Shown here: positions 23,009 through 33,834 of the stretch, one piece after another
Numbering within the stretch: position 1 is the first letter of the stretch
How the letters are laid out: each line of letters opens with the position of its first letter
Assembly: GCA_020284085.1 (NCBI GenBank)
Contig: JACEVL010000773.1
Location: 51,001-115,000 of the forward strand
DNA from: Aporrectodea caliginosa
Lineage: Eukaryota > Annelida > Clitellata > Crassiclitellata > Lumbricidae
DNA length: 64,000 nucleotides
Direction: 5' to 3'
Notes under the pieces: generated by a model
What the model was told of the DNA's origin: nothing
Seen by the model: only the letters and a program-made list of their open reading frames with translations
Databases searched by the model: none
Translations under genes and position numbers: made by a program

Positions 23009-25005
23009 TTATTCAAGTTTCTTTAGTCGATCCCTGATCAACACGACGAATTCTGTTGTATTGACTGGTACGGCGACATCGAAGTCCACCTTTATCTGTA
23101 TGTAATGTGTCGCGGTTTTCAGGCGTTCGGTTTGCCTGCGAACATCCAGTACGAAGTTAGGAAAGGAATATTCGAAATCGATTGGTGTTACTTGACACAA
23201 TGATTCACGTCCGTCGATTCCACAGAACTCTTCCTTGAAGTCCGGCAAAGCCTTATTGGCGCGAGAGATTTGCATAAACGTGACTCATAACAACGACGGG
23301 GTAGCGATCGCTGTTGAGCATAGCGTAGATGGGTAACCGGGCAATAAATTCGTCGCCGGACAATTCGTCGCGGACAATTCGTCGCGGACAATTCGTCGCG
23401 GACAGTTCGTCGCGGACAATTCGTCATAGGCCTAATAACGCCATAATTACAGCATACGACATAAAACGGGCACGTAATCCAAAACCACAGTCCGCACACT
23501 TAGATAAACCATTGCGTATTTCTTAATCAGTAAATGCTTGCTTACAGAATACATAATCTTCATTCATCTTCCTGGGCCTTTGAAGTTACGAAAGTGAAAT
23601 GTTGTATGCTGTCGTAATTATGGCGTTGAAAAGAATAATTCGCTGGATTTGACGAAAATAATTGTTTACCTAAATGGAAGCTGGATTGACGAAAATAATT
23701 GCGTAAATGGAAGCTGGATTGACTAAAATAGTTTCTCGCGAACCATAAGTGGGATTGATGAAAAGAATTTTGCTAAATAGAAGTGGGATTGATTAAAACA
23801 TTTTGTGTTAAATAGAAGCTGGATTGATCGAAATAATTTTCCCCGAAATAGAAGCTGGATGGATGAAACTAAGTTTTCGATTCAATAGAAGCTGGATTGA
23901 TGAAAATAATTGTTTCCGTAATTAGAAGCTGGATCCATGAGAATGTTTCTTTGCTTAAATAAAGTCCCATTGATGAAAAATATTACAGAAAAGAATAATT
24001 CGCGACGAACTGTCCGCGACGAACTGTCCGTGACGAATTGTCCGCGACGAATTGTCCGCGACGAATTGTCCGGCGACGAATTGCCCTAGAACCCGTAGAT
24101 GTTGCGAACTTGCACATGGTCGAATAGCACCGTGTTCTGACTCTGGTTTGCTGTCTTCACAGTGTGAAAGGCAACCAGAATCCAGCGGGGCTTTTCGGTT
24201 CCTGACTGAACGCTCTGTCGCTACGAGAAGGTCGTTGCTCGCGGTTCCGAAATATTGTCACATTGCATGGCGCGGAAGCTACAGGTTCTTTAACGTTGGC
24301 GTCGCATCTGCTTCATAAGCATGCTATTATGCTCTAGAGCGGGAAACACCTGTGGCAAGAACCAGGATAGCTTACTCAGCGTGATCTGGCCAGTGTGTAT
24401 AGCGGGTTCTGCATTGACCTTGAAGATTGCGTCTGCATACGCCTGCCGGCTCAGCAGCAAGGAGCGTTTAATAACATACACGACCTTGTGGTAGTCGTCA
24501 CAGAAGCCGAATAAGTATTTTAGGGGAATGACGAATGAAAAAGTGCCTATAGGGTCAGGCTAGCGATGATCATCTGTCATCGAGCCGAGAACCCAAGATT
24601 TGCGTCCGCGGCTGCTGCAGTGGTATCCTTCTGCCAACACATCTTCAGACCTTCAGCCTTGGAGAAGTCGTCACCATTATACCAGCATACCCTCCATTGT
24701 TGTAGTTGTCCTTGGAGACGCAATGTGTTCTATCTTGGTGTTGTTGGCCAAGTATCGGATCTGAGAGAACATGTAAGGGATGGCATTGTTGATTAGATTC
24801 TACCAACTTGCCTACGACGTAAGCCACATTTGTGGTTGATTTAAGCCTGCCCTCTACAAGAAGGTTGAGTGAAGATGTCTTGCTTTTGGATGTCTATCTG
24901 CATAGCTTGACCCCTATTAGTGGCCACAAGGTTTTATGACTTCTACTCACGGTATTCATATGATTCGATGCTCTTGTCGTCAGATATCGCCGAACCGATG
25001 TCCAT
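23009..25005 (-). pseudogene. Large virus-like relic ORF, split by a MULE element
   Basis: From an ATG at 25005 the minus strand reads MDIGSADISDDKSIESYEY, then QKQDIFTQPS near 24870. FSFVIPLKYLFGFCDDYHK lies near 24490-24550 and LSKLSWFLPQVFPALE near 24340. GTEKPRWILVAFHTVKTA lies near 24180 and FDHVQVRNIY near 24110. After the insertion at 23332-24093 it resumes at NSDRYP, and ends FPNFVLDVRRQTERLK and VNTTEFVVLIRDRLKKLE at 23009. I recall the same landmark order in multicopy, uncharacterised proteins of Hydra, molluscs and other invertebrates, thought to belong to virus-like or Polinton-like elements. Frameshifts and stops are present, so it is dead. Function unknown; a structural protein is only a guess. 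Confidence 0.6.
23332..24093. mobile_element. Mutator-like miniature element
   Basis: The 8-bp TSD CGTAGATG flanks it (23324-23331 and 24094-24101). The inverted ends begin GGTAACCGGGCAA / GGTTCTAGGGCAA and continue as arrays of GGACAATTCGTCGC units, about six per side, in opposite orientation. The interior (23640-23970) holds about eight diverged units of a GAAGCTGGATTGATGAAAATAATT repeat and no coding. The array design and 8-bp TSD match the transposase-bearing MULE at 5413-8487, although the unit sequence differs. Confidence 0.8.
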
Positions 25006-25229
25006 CATATAGCTAGCTATATAAAATGTTGCCTATGGTGGTCCACAAAAAATAAAAATCAAGCTAGACACCAAGACACCCCTACATTTTTACACTTGTC
25101 ATTTGTATTATTCTGAGAAAATTTCAGCTTCCTACTCCAACTGGAAGATGGTGCTCAATGACGTCAAGTTACAACACAGTCGTCGTTATGTAGAAGCATG
25201 GGCCTAATGTGTTACAAATTGTGATTAAC

Positions 25230-25438
25230 TTGGCAACCTTCTTATGCAATTATGTAGTTTAGTTCCTCTACTTATTTGTTTATATTTTGAACTTAGTACA
25301 GTTCTCATTACAGATCTTGCTATATTTCCTGTTTATACACAGACATTTAGCTTAAATGTATTTTCATTGACATGTGTACATGTGGCTTTGGGAGCTCCTC
25401 TGAGTAGAGAGCCCTTGAAGAGGCGCTATATAAATTCT

Positions 25439-25471
<33 letters not shown>

Positions 25472-25475
25472 AACG
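25230..25475 (+). repeat. LINE 3' end with (GATT)n tail
   Basis: GGAGCTCCTCTGAGTAGAGAG then GAGGCGCTATATAAATTCTA leads into GATTGATTGATTGATTG. The 'GCGCTATATAA' phrase before a short-repeat tail is the usual end of CR1/L2-like LINEs, seen again near 7070 and 33535. Confidence 0.65.
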
Positions 25476-25554
25476 TAGGCCGAGGCAACTGTTTCTGCAA
25501 CACAATTCCAGTATTCATATCTTTGATTGCATTTCATCAGCATTCTGCAGCAAT

Positions 25555-25740
25555 TAATACATTCATACATACATTCAAACATACATATATACATATAATC
25601 ATACATGCATGTATACATACATACATACAAGCCTACATAGATATTGCTTACATTCATTCATACATGTACATAGTTACATACATGGATATAAACGTGCATA
25701 TAAAGACATAAATGCGTACATACATACACAGAAAGCTAAT
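25555..25740. repeat. Degenerate (CATA)n microsatellite
   Basis: Imperfect CATA/CATT tetranucleotide runs; the short ORFs it creates on both strands are not genes. Confidence 0.85.
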
Positions 25741-26939
25741 AAGGTACATGCTGTCAGTAATAGCGGAATTTATACCAGACTGTGCCATGGTGATTGACTT
25801 GGATGGTAAAATCATCCTTCCTGCTATTTCTTGAATCGAAGACATATATACCGCCTACCGGTACTGGTTTCTGGAGGCTGCAAAGAAAAGCTACTTGGCA
25901 TTTTAAATTTTACCTCTGGAACAGACATGTAACGAAGACAAGGTTATTTATAATCTGATAGAAGCATGGAAGTTGACTAAAAGATCATCCCATGAGCTTT
26001 GACACTACTTCTGTGAACACTGTTCGCTTCAATGGGCATATGTTATGAAAAAAATGATTGGTCGAGAGCTCCTGTGGTTGGCTTGCAGTCAAAATATCAT
26101 AAAACTGATCTTAGCCAAGTTTTTCATTTTCTTCAGTGGTCCCTCAAGTTCCCCATACATTTCAATTCTCAAGGGATTTAAGATTGACAGGGAAAATGTG
26201 ACGAATGACAAATTTCGGGGACTAGTAGACGTCCGATATAGATGCAGTGCTGAAGAAATGAATTTCTGTTACACATACTTTCGGGACACGATATGATTCT
26301 GCCAAGGCTGATTATTTATACTGTTTCCTTGCAGCAAATATGTTGCTGACACGACATAAGTACTGTTTTTATAATGGTAACTTCGTAATCTTATCATATA
26401 TTACGATTACAAGACGTTAAGCATATTTTCAAACCAATCGCTCTTCTTGTTCGACCTGGTAAAGGGAAGGGTCTGTGAGCACCGTCTTCGAGTTGGAGTA
26501 GGAAGCTAAAATTTTGCCAGAATGATACAATTAACAAGTGTAAAAAAAACTGAGAGGGTGTCGTGACATTTAGCTTCAACTTCATTTTGTGCCATATGAC
26601 AATGAACCACCCTAATGTTGCCATTATAATACTATTAACTATTGCTAAGTTTTAGACTTTAGTTGTTGAGACGACTATTTTCGGCCGAGAAACAAGCCCT
26701 TGCCTCCGCTTGTAGAGTTTTGAAGCCAGACCCGGCAATTCGGCTATCTATTTAAGCGGGCTGAACCTGCTGACTCGCAGCGAGTTGCTTCAAAAATTCA
26801 ATGCTCCTTTCACTGAGTGACTTTTGAAGAGGTATTGGTAGTACCTTTTTCAGCAGGGATTGCAGCAGCAGGTTGTGCAGCTGCAGCAGCGGCAACACGT
26901 TTCGCTTTCACGGAGTCAACAATCTCCCTGACTAGAGAC

Positions 26940-27344
26940 TAGGGGACTGCGGGTATACCCGTACCCGCGGGTTTACCCGTACCCGACCCGTACCCGCGGG
27001 TCGGGTACGGGTCGGGTACGAATTTCACGGGTCGGGTCGGGTACGGGTACGGTCATCACGGGTACGGGTATACCCGGTTTTACCCGTGCCGACGTGAAGT
27101 TTTGGGGTTATAATGTCACCGTTACATATATTAGAGAATGTCGGCGCACAATGACCCTGGCCGTCTCTGCAACGTATACTATAAACAGTTACTTAGTGTT
27201 CTTTCTTACAGCTTATATACCAAGGAGATAAAAATGTACAATGCAATTGAGATAGCACAACAGTTGCATGTGACAGGTTCCATAAGTTGACTGCCTATTA
27301 TCATTACTACTACTGCTGCTGCTGCTGTTGCTGCTGCTGTTGTT

Positions 27345-27381
<37 letters not shown>

Positions 27382-27454
27382 CCAAACCACCACCACCACC
27401 ACCACCACCACCACCACCACCACCACCACTACTACTTCTATTACTAGGTCTACT

Positions 27455-27551
<97 letters not shown>

Positions 27552-27802
27552 TCATCATCATCATCATCATCAGCCTATTTATTATTATCACTGCATGCAG
27601 AGTTGTAAGCCCATTGGCCTGGTAGGAAAAGGGACTTCGGGAAGGCGTGTTATTGACGTGACGGGTACTGTACGGGTACGGGTATACCCGCGGGTACGGG
27701 TCGGGTAGTAATTTTGAGTACGGGTCGGGTACGGGTACGGGTAACGGTTCTGTGTTACGGGTACGGGTCGGGTAGCAAAAATGCTGTACCCGCAGACCTC
27801 TA
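26940..27802. mobile_element. hAT element with GGGTACGGGT subterminal arrays
   Basis: The ends TAGGGGACTGCGGGTA and the complementary TACCCGCAGACCTCTA face inward from a perfect 8-bp TSD, CTAGAGAC (26932-26939, 27803-27810). Both subterminal regions (26950-27090 and 27655-27795) are packed with CGGGTACGGGT / ACCCGTACCCG units. The interior contains a 300-bp trinucleotide microsatellite and no coding. One end of a sister copy lies at 42965-43140. The 8-bp TSD and TAGGGG/TAGAGG end support hAT. Confidence 0.85.
27300..27595. repeat. Compound trinucleotide microsatellite
   Basis: Runs of CTG, CAT, CAC, CTA, ACA and ACT triplets follow each other inside the hAT element. Homopolymeric His, Thr or Val ORFs across it are artefacts. 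Confidence 0.95.
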
Positions 27803-28145
27803 CTAGAGACGCCGTTGTCGCACCAGCCTTAGCCACATGACCAGCAACATTGGCAAAATTTTTGATTGTGTTCTTGTTTGCTGAGATAAAATTACCTACC
27901 CGACCAAACGCCCGTGTTATGCTGGGTATCTAGTCGAATACCCCACCACCCATAACCCAACGCCGCCTCGTCTCAACTTTAAAGACAAGCGTGTTCTACA
28001 CACCGCGTATGTGAGATCTTATAGTTAATTTTGCACTGCCTAGAGGCAGTTCATCCACCTGTGATCTTTGTGTGCACCCAATCACAAAGCTAATTAAGTC
28101 AATTGCTTGTAATGTATGCTGCATGGTATTTCATTTACATTGTTG

Positions 28146-28537
28146 TGAAGCCAATTGTATTGTATTGTATTTGAACACTTGTTATAGCGCCCCTACCAGA
28201 TTTCCCATTCAGAGGCGCTCCCGACTACTGCGCGAACGCTGAATCGGAGTTTCACGCCGAAGCGCATGAGCAATTGCGAGTGAAGGACTTGCCCAGGGTC
28301 CCTACGCGGCGACTTTGAGGTGGATTCGAACCCGCAACCCTCCAGCTGCAAGGCACCGAACATACCCCTAAACCACCGCGCCCCCAGTTGTATTGTGATG
28401 TGTTGTATTGTGTGTTGTATTGTACTCCACGTTTATAATGAGACCGAACCACCCGCAGTAAAGATCCGAGAAATTAATCTCTGATAAACCGACCCGACCG
28501 GGAAGCGAAACCCTGGGGCGCCAGCGTGACGCTACAG
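28146..28537 (-). repeat. Composite tRNA-derived SINE, copy 2, with 21-bp TSD
   Basis: The 21-bp sequence at 28125-28145 is repeated exactly at 28538-28558, which marks this 392-bp unit as a single retroposition. On the minus strand module 1 starts at 28537 with a B-box-like GGGTTTCGCTTCCCGG, followed by TTTATCAGAGATTAATTTC and a short ACAATACAACAC stretch. Module 2 follows, with GGTGGTTTAGGGGTA (A box) and GCGGGTTCGAATCC (B box). The (ATACA)n 3' tail is at 28150-28170. The same two modules in the same order are at 12720-13100. Confidence 0.85.
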
Positions 28538-28564
28538 GGTATTTCATTTACATTGTTGCCACTC

Positions 28565-30497
28565 AGGATCCAATATAGAAAGTTTAACTGAATCTAACTC
28601 GTGGCTCTGTCCATTCTGTATCATTGATGCATTTCCTTTTAACCACATTGTTGATGACAAAGTTTTCTTAAGCATGGTGACCGATGATAGTCATAGTCTT
28701 GATCTATCCCAAATAATGAATGTTGATTTAAAGTTGGATTTATTCCCAGATGAATCAGACAATCGTACCCTATTGAACTGTATTGATATGGTACTCGATC
28801 CTAATTATTTTACTAGTATAACTTGTGAAAATTCCTACTCCACTCCCCTCTCTCTAAGACCGAAGTTTACTTCTCCTTCATTATCTTTTTCCGTTATGCA
28901 CATTAACATTAACTTTTATTAGGTGACTTTAATACCGAAACTAGGTGAAATTCGAGATCGTTTGGTTTTATTGTCAGTCTCCATTTTGGCCCTAACTGAA
29001 ACATGGTTAAATGGTAGTACTGATGACGCTGTAAATGTATCTGGTTATCAATTTGCACACAAACCGAGAGAAAGAGGCCACGGGGACGGAGTGGCTTTTC
29101 TGATCAAGGATGATATTTCTTTCCAATTGTTAGACCTGTCGAAGCACAACCTTCGCTCTAGCTCCTATGTGGGTCTGTTTATTACTGTTTCCGATAAAAG
29201 AGGAACTACTTCAATGGGTGTCATTTACAGACCACCTGGTCATAATCTGGATGAGTTTAGTAATGAGGTTGACTCTCTGCTCTCTGAGATCCTTAAAAAA
29301 ATAAAGAAGTACTTTCATTAGGTGACTTTAATATCGATCTTTTAAAGGTGAATAACCAAAAAGCCACTACTAACTTCAATGACTGCATGACTGCCCACCA
29401 CTTTCTACCTGTTATAACAAGACCAACTAGAATCACCTCCCACTCATCTACGCTTATTGATAATATTTTCACTAACGCTTGGCCCAAGTTAATCGACTCC
29501 TCAATTATTGCCTCTGGCATTTCTGATCATTTACCTATTTTGCAGCTTAGGAATATATCCTTCGGAGACCACCGAATTATTACTGATGCTAGGATTGACT
29601 CTTCGTGAATCTCACGATCTCATTTACTGGTCCTCAGTTATGGATGCTTGCGCTAGTGGTGATGCAAATAGGGCTTACGATTTATTTATGTTGAGCTATA
29701 AGCGAGCATATAATGAATCCTTCCTTCTTGCCTCTAAAACACCAGAAGTAGACCTACCCTTAAGCAACCATGGATTACCCGGGGTCTACTAAAGTCTAGT
29801 AAAAAGAAATCCGCACTGTACCTGAAATACTTAAAAAATCCAACTGATGCTAACAGAAGTAAATTCATAACCTATAGAAATAAATTCAAAACCATTCGGA
29901 TTAAGGCTGTAATAAATTACTATGCAGCTGAATTCTGTAAATGTAGTGATAACCTTAAAAGAACCTGGAGTCTTATCCGCTCTCTAGCTGGTATGGGAGG
30001 CCATGAAACTAAGATTGACTCTCTATTAGTTGATGGGAAGAGGATAACAAACCCTGCAACAAATTTAACATCTATTTTACAGGTATTGCACAATCACTAG
30101 CTGAAAAAATTCCTGATTCCCCTACCTCCTTTGAAAAATACATGAACCCACCCCTTCCTAATTCTTTTGGACTTAGCGAAACACCTCCTGAATAAATCCT
30201 GAATTTGATCCATTCTATTCATCTGTCACATAGTAAAGGAGTTGATGATATTGATCCCTATATTGCAATTCCTACTTTAGCAAAAATTGCTAAGCCATTA
30301 GCTAAAATAATTAATTTCTCATTTACTTCAGACATTGTACCCCAGGCTTTAATAAATTGCAAAAGTTGTCCCTCTCTTTAAGAAAGGAGGGAAAGATCAA
30401 AATATCTAATTATAGACCTATCTCTGTTCTCCCCTTATTTTCTAAATATTTTTGAAAAATTAATGTACGATCGTCTTAGTAACCAGTTAATTACCTG
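28565..30497 (+). pseudogene. LINE with endonuclease and partial RT (CR1/Jockey-like)
   Basis: The plus strand reads FSVMHINI (28890), then ALTETWLNGSTDDA (28985), GDGVAFLIKDD, GVIYRPPGHNLDEF (29215) and, after a frameshift near 29310, LGDFNIDL. ITRPTRITSHSSTLIDNIFT and SDHLPI (29525) follow. These are the catalytic landmarks of an APE-type endonuclease. Next come the linker SSKKKSALYLKYLKNPT (29800) and WSLIRSLAG (29970), then GVDDIDPYI and the start of RT (EKLMYDRLSNQLIT, 30460-30490). The RT core is missing because another LINE begins at about 30500. It has several stops and frameshifts. Confidence 0.8.
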
Positions 30498-30499
30498 GT

Positions 30500-31975
30500 T
30501 GGCTCTTCTATCACTATTCATTCGGGCCACGTGTCCCATCCAGTTCAGTCGTTTCTTTCTGATGATGTTCTCTACCTTATCCTGCCCTGTTTTTCTCTGA
30601 TGATTTTGTTTGTGATCTTATCTTTCCAGGAGATGTGCAGAATTCGTCTTTGCCATCTGTGATGTGCTGCCTCCAGTTTTTTCATATTTGCTACCGTCAA
30701 TGGCCACGTCTCTGCTCCATAGAGCAGGGTGCTCAACACTACGGCTTCATATAAACGGACCTTGATCTTCACGCTGCATCCATTGCTTTTCCATATCTTT
30801 TTCAGTCTCCCAAAAGCCGCGTTTGCCTTCCCAATACGTATCCTTATCTCCTTGTCACAGCTGCTATCTGCCGTCAACGTGCTGCCAAGGTAGCAAAAGT
30901 CATCAACCACATCGATTGGCCTACTGTCGATCGTGATCCTGTCCGCTTCTTGACATTTCCCTATCCTCATGATCTTGGTCTTCTCTGGGTTTATGACAAG
31001 CCAGACTCTAGCTGCCTCCTCTTGTCTGTTATTTCTTTTACTCCATCCCAGATATTGTCCAGCAGAGCGATGCCATCAGCAAAGTCCAAGTCGCTAAGCC
31101 TGTCGGCGTTTATCCACTTCAATCCAGACTTATTGCTCTCCGTTGCTCTTTTCATTACCCAGTCCACCGGTGTAAAGATCATAGGTGACAGCACTTATCC
31201 CTGTCGTACTCCAGTCACAATCTGAAACCACTCTCCTACCTCTCCTCCGTGTCTCACTGCACAGCGGCTGCCATTGTAGAAACTCCTGGCGATGTCTATG
31301 ATCTTGGTTGGTATTCCGTAGCTCTTCATTATTTTCCATAGCGACTCTCTGTGGACGCTGTCAAAAACTTTCCTGAAGTCGATGAAATTTATCACCACAG
31401 GAGTCTGCCACATTAAGGCCTTCTCTATGACCTGCCTGAGTGTAAAGATTTGTTCGCAGCATGATCTCCCCGACCTGAAACTTGCCTGTTCCTGTCTCAA
31501 TCTCTCGTTAATAGCAGTTTTCATACGGTTCAGCACTATCGAAGCCATGATCTTGCCCGGTGTCGACAGGAGCGTGATGCCTCTCCAGTTGGAACATTCT
31601 TTTGGGTCTCCTTTTTTCGGGATTGGGACGATCATGCAGTCTCTCCATTCTCTCGGCACGCTGCCAGCTTTCCACACTTGGTTGCATAAATTTGTAAGTG
31701 ATTTTACCATCGCATCTCCTCTGTACTTGAGTAGTTCCGGTTTTATTCCATCATTACCTGCAGCCCTTCCGTTTTTCAGGCTCTTGAATGCTTTCCGGAA
31801 CTCATCCTCGCTGATATCATCTCTGTCTATCTCGAGCTCTTCGGTTTCCTCCGTCCACTCCATTTCTCCTGCGCATGTTGTCGGCTCTGGGCAGTTTAAT
31901 ATACTTTCAAAGTATTCCCTCCACCTCATGGCCTCCTCGTGTGTCTTTGTCAGCTGCCCATCTACTGCCGGTTTT
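30500..31975 (-). pseudogene. RTE-like LINE, truncated and frameshifted
   Basis: The minus strand reads EAMRWREYFESILN at 31930, FKSLKNGRAAGNDGI, then MIVPIPKKGDPKECSNWRG and LNRMKTAINERLRQEQASF. Motif A follows as VINFIDFRKVFDSVHRESLW and the motif B start as TGVRQG (31200). After a frameshift, LDFADGIALLDN stands where the family has FADDIAL. The C-terminal YLGSTLTADSSCDKEIRIRI and LLYGAETWPLT follow. The motif C change to ADG and the frameshifts mean it is inactive. The 5' edge abuts the polymerase relic at about 31980. Confidence 0.8.
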
Positions 31976-31979
31976 ATCT

Positions 31980-32461
31980 GGTAGTGCCCATTTGCCTTTA
32001 TTGTAATCCCGTCATCCGCTATCTACTTTTTTATGTCAAGCGGGGAGATAGAGGTATCTTGTTCTGCTGGTATACACCAATCTGGTGCTCGCGGCTCCGA
32101 AGTGCAATGCAATGTGTGTGCCGCATCTGCTTGAACTCAATCAGACATTCCATGTACAACTCTTGGTGTAAATCTCTCTTGACAACTGCTCTCTGAACGC
32201 CTTTGGCTTTCCTAATCTGTGATCCGTCCTGTCCATTCGGACCGGACTGATCCATTCGGACAGGATTGTAGTATGGAACGTATCAGTGGTCTCAGACCTA
32301 CGAACTCGGCAATTGGAACATATTTGGCATTGGAACATATTTGGCATTGGAACTACATTCGTCCTTGAACTTTCCACCAACCTTCCTATTTTTTGCGTTG
32401 TAGTGTAGACTATCTGGCGGTTATTCGCTGAGATTGTACAAACTTCTGTTGAACAACATAT
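31980..32461 (-). pseudogene. DNA polymerase B relic, C-terminal part
   Basis: On the minus strand, starting next to the hAT-like element, DMLFNR is followed after stops by NAKNRKVGGKFKDEC near 32380. KAKGVQRAVVKRDLH lies near 32210, NKIPLSPRLT near 32040, and a DDGIT--GHYQIK block near 31990. In virus-like and Polinton-like polymerase B genes I recall G-FKDE, KG--KSVVK and LSPFDDKRYILDDGIT--YGHY in this order. It is the continuation of 37698-38410. Stops and frameshifts make it non-functional. Left undescribed here: any repaired sequence. Confidence 0.65.
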
Positions 32462-33834
32462 CCTCGTATTAGGGTGTCCCAAAAAGACAGAAACTTTTCA
32501 AAACTTCATAAAAATTATATCCTGATGGCCAACCTCTAGAAAGTTTCTATAGGACTAGTTAGTTATTATATTGTACGAAGTTACAGCTAATTAGATTAAC
32601 ATTTAGGCGTGGCTCAAGCGACTCTAAGTTAAGCATTGTATAGCTGAATCATATACATTAATTTACCATTGAGAAATTTTATCCCAGAGTATCTCAGGAA
32701 CTAAAAGCAATCGAGAAGTGATTTTGTGTCTATGACAGGGTTTTCCGGGGAGAAGTCAAATATGCTATTTCTAACATTGTAGGACAATCGGATGACCTTC
32801 ATTTTCAAGGTCATTTGACATCTATTGTCATTATATTTCGTTATCGGCGAAGGCTAAAAAGAAGTTGTCAGTCCAAGATAGGCCCACTGGGCTCAAGGAA
32901 ATAAAATAGAGTTATAAACAAGCTGGTATGACCATCGTATGACCATCGCATGACTTTGTAGTTCAAGGTTACTCGACCTGTTATGGTTAACCTTTGGCCT
33001 CACTGGAACTACAAGTTATGTAAAAAAATCCTGGCGTATATGATGTTTTTCATCTTGGATTCCAAAGAAGTATACTCAACAGAGTCACGATGAACATCAT
33101 ATGCTGAGTGCATGACTGTAGTTCAGGGTCCATTGATCTGCAATGTTTAACCTTTGGTTCTACGAAACTATAAGTGCTAGAATAGTTTTCTTGATGGCTA
33201 ATAATTTTTATGATTTTAAGGGCTGCCATAAAGACTGAACTCTCAACATTATAGGTTATAATATATACGATCGCTTACCTCATTCTGCAGCTTCTCTCCA
33301 ACCTTTCCTCTCTTTGGACCAGCATGATCTCTTTGTCCCGCGAACTAGGACCACTTTGGCGCAAGCTAGGTCATTTCTCACCATTGGACCTGCCCTGTAG
33401 AATTCCCTCCCCTCCTCTTTACGCGTTTCCATTTCTTCTAGATCTATTCCTACTTCTCTCTTTCTTCAAAACCTATTTCTTCTCTCGGGGTACTCGCACT
33501 GGGAGCACTACTCAATAGTTACTGCTGTGAGCGGCGCTATATAAGTTACTAATTACATTACACTACATCTGAGCTTCAAGGTCACTTGACGACCCGGCGT
33601 GGTTGCCCTTCGTTTCTCGGGAATTGCAAGCAATAGAATTGTGATTGTGGTTTATCTTAAGTGAAGGCATCAAAGCACTTTCCTAATCATGAGATCTGTT
33701 ATTGTACGTTGTGATTCACAGAAACTTGCTACAGGAAACTGTCTACGACTTTCCAAAGTCATATGAACTGTTACAAACCAATCAACGTGTTACTTGATAT
33801 TATAGATCTTGCAATGTAATTACCGCAGAGTGGT

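Larger units (their letters stand above)
25034..26614. mobile_element. DNA element with long inverted ends, 8-bp TSD
   Basis: The TSD is ATGTTGCC (25026-25033 and 26615-26622). The left end TATGGTGGTCCAC and the complement of the right end TAGGGTGGTTCATTG head inverted repeats of about 150 bp. These share ACACTTGT-ATTTGTAT-ATTCTG and AGCTTCCTACTCCAACT. Length is 1581 bp. The interior holds a LINE 3' tail (25230-25475) and CATA-rich microsatellite DNA, and no transposase is visible. hAT or P-like is possible. It sits 29 bp upstream of the ATG of the relic ORF ending at 25005. Confidence 0.75.
26740..27930 (-). pseudogene. Ala-rich basic relic ORF, split by a hAT element
   Basis: Upstream of the insertion the minus strand reads FGRVGNFISANKNTIKNFAN and then VAGHVAKAGATTASLV. 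Downstream of it the frame continues EIVDSVKAKRVAAAAAQPAA and runs to a stop near 26775. With the hAT element (26940-27802) and one copy of the 8-bp TSD removed, the frame is continuous. The protein is small, alanine-rich and basic, with GNF-SANK and KAGATTAS phrases. I associate it with the same multicopy virus-like cassette as 22400-25005, being on the same strand and just upstream. Function unknown. Confidence 0.5.

Noticed and set aside
27287..27625. Poly-His/Thr and poly-Val ORFs
   Set aside because: Trinucleotide microsatellite inside a hAT element.
28310..28385. Functional tRNA gene
   Set aside because: A and B boxes are present, but the segment sits inside a SINE with TSD and tail and does not form a proper acceptor stem.
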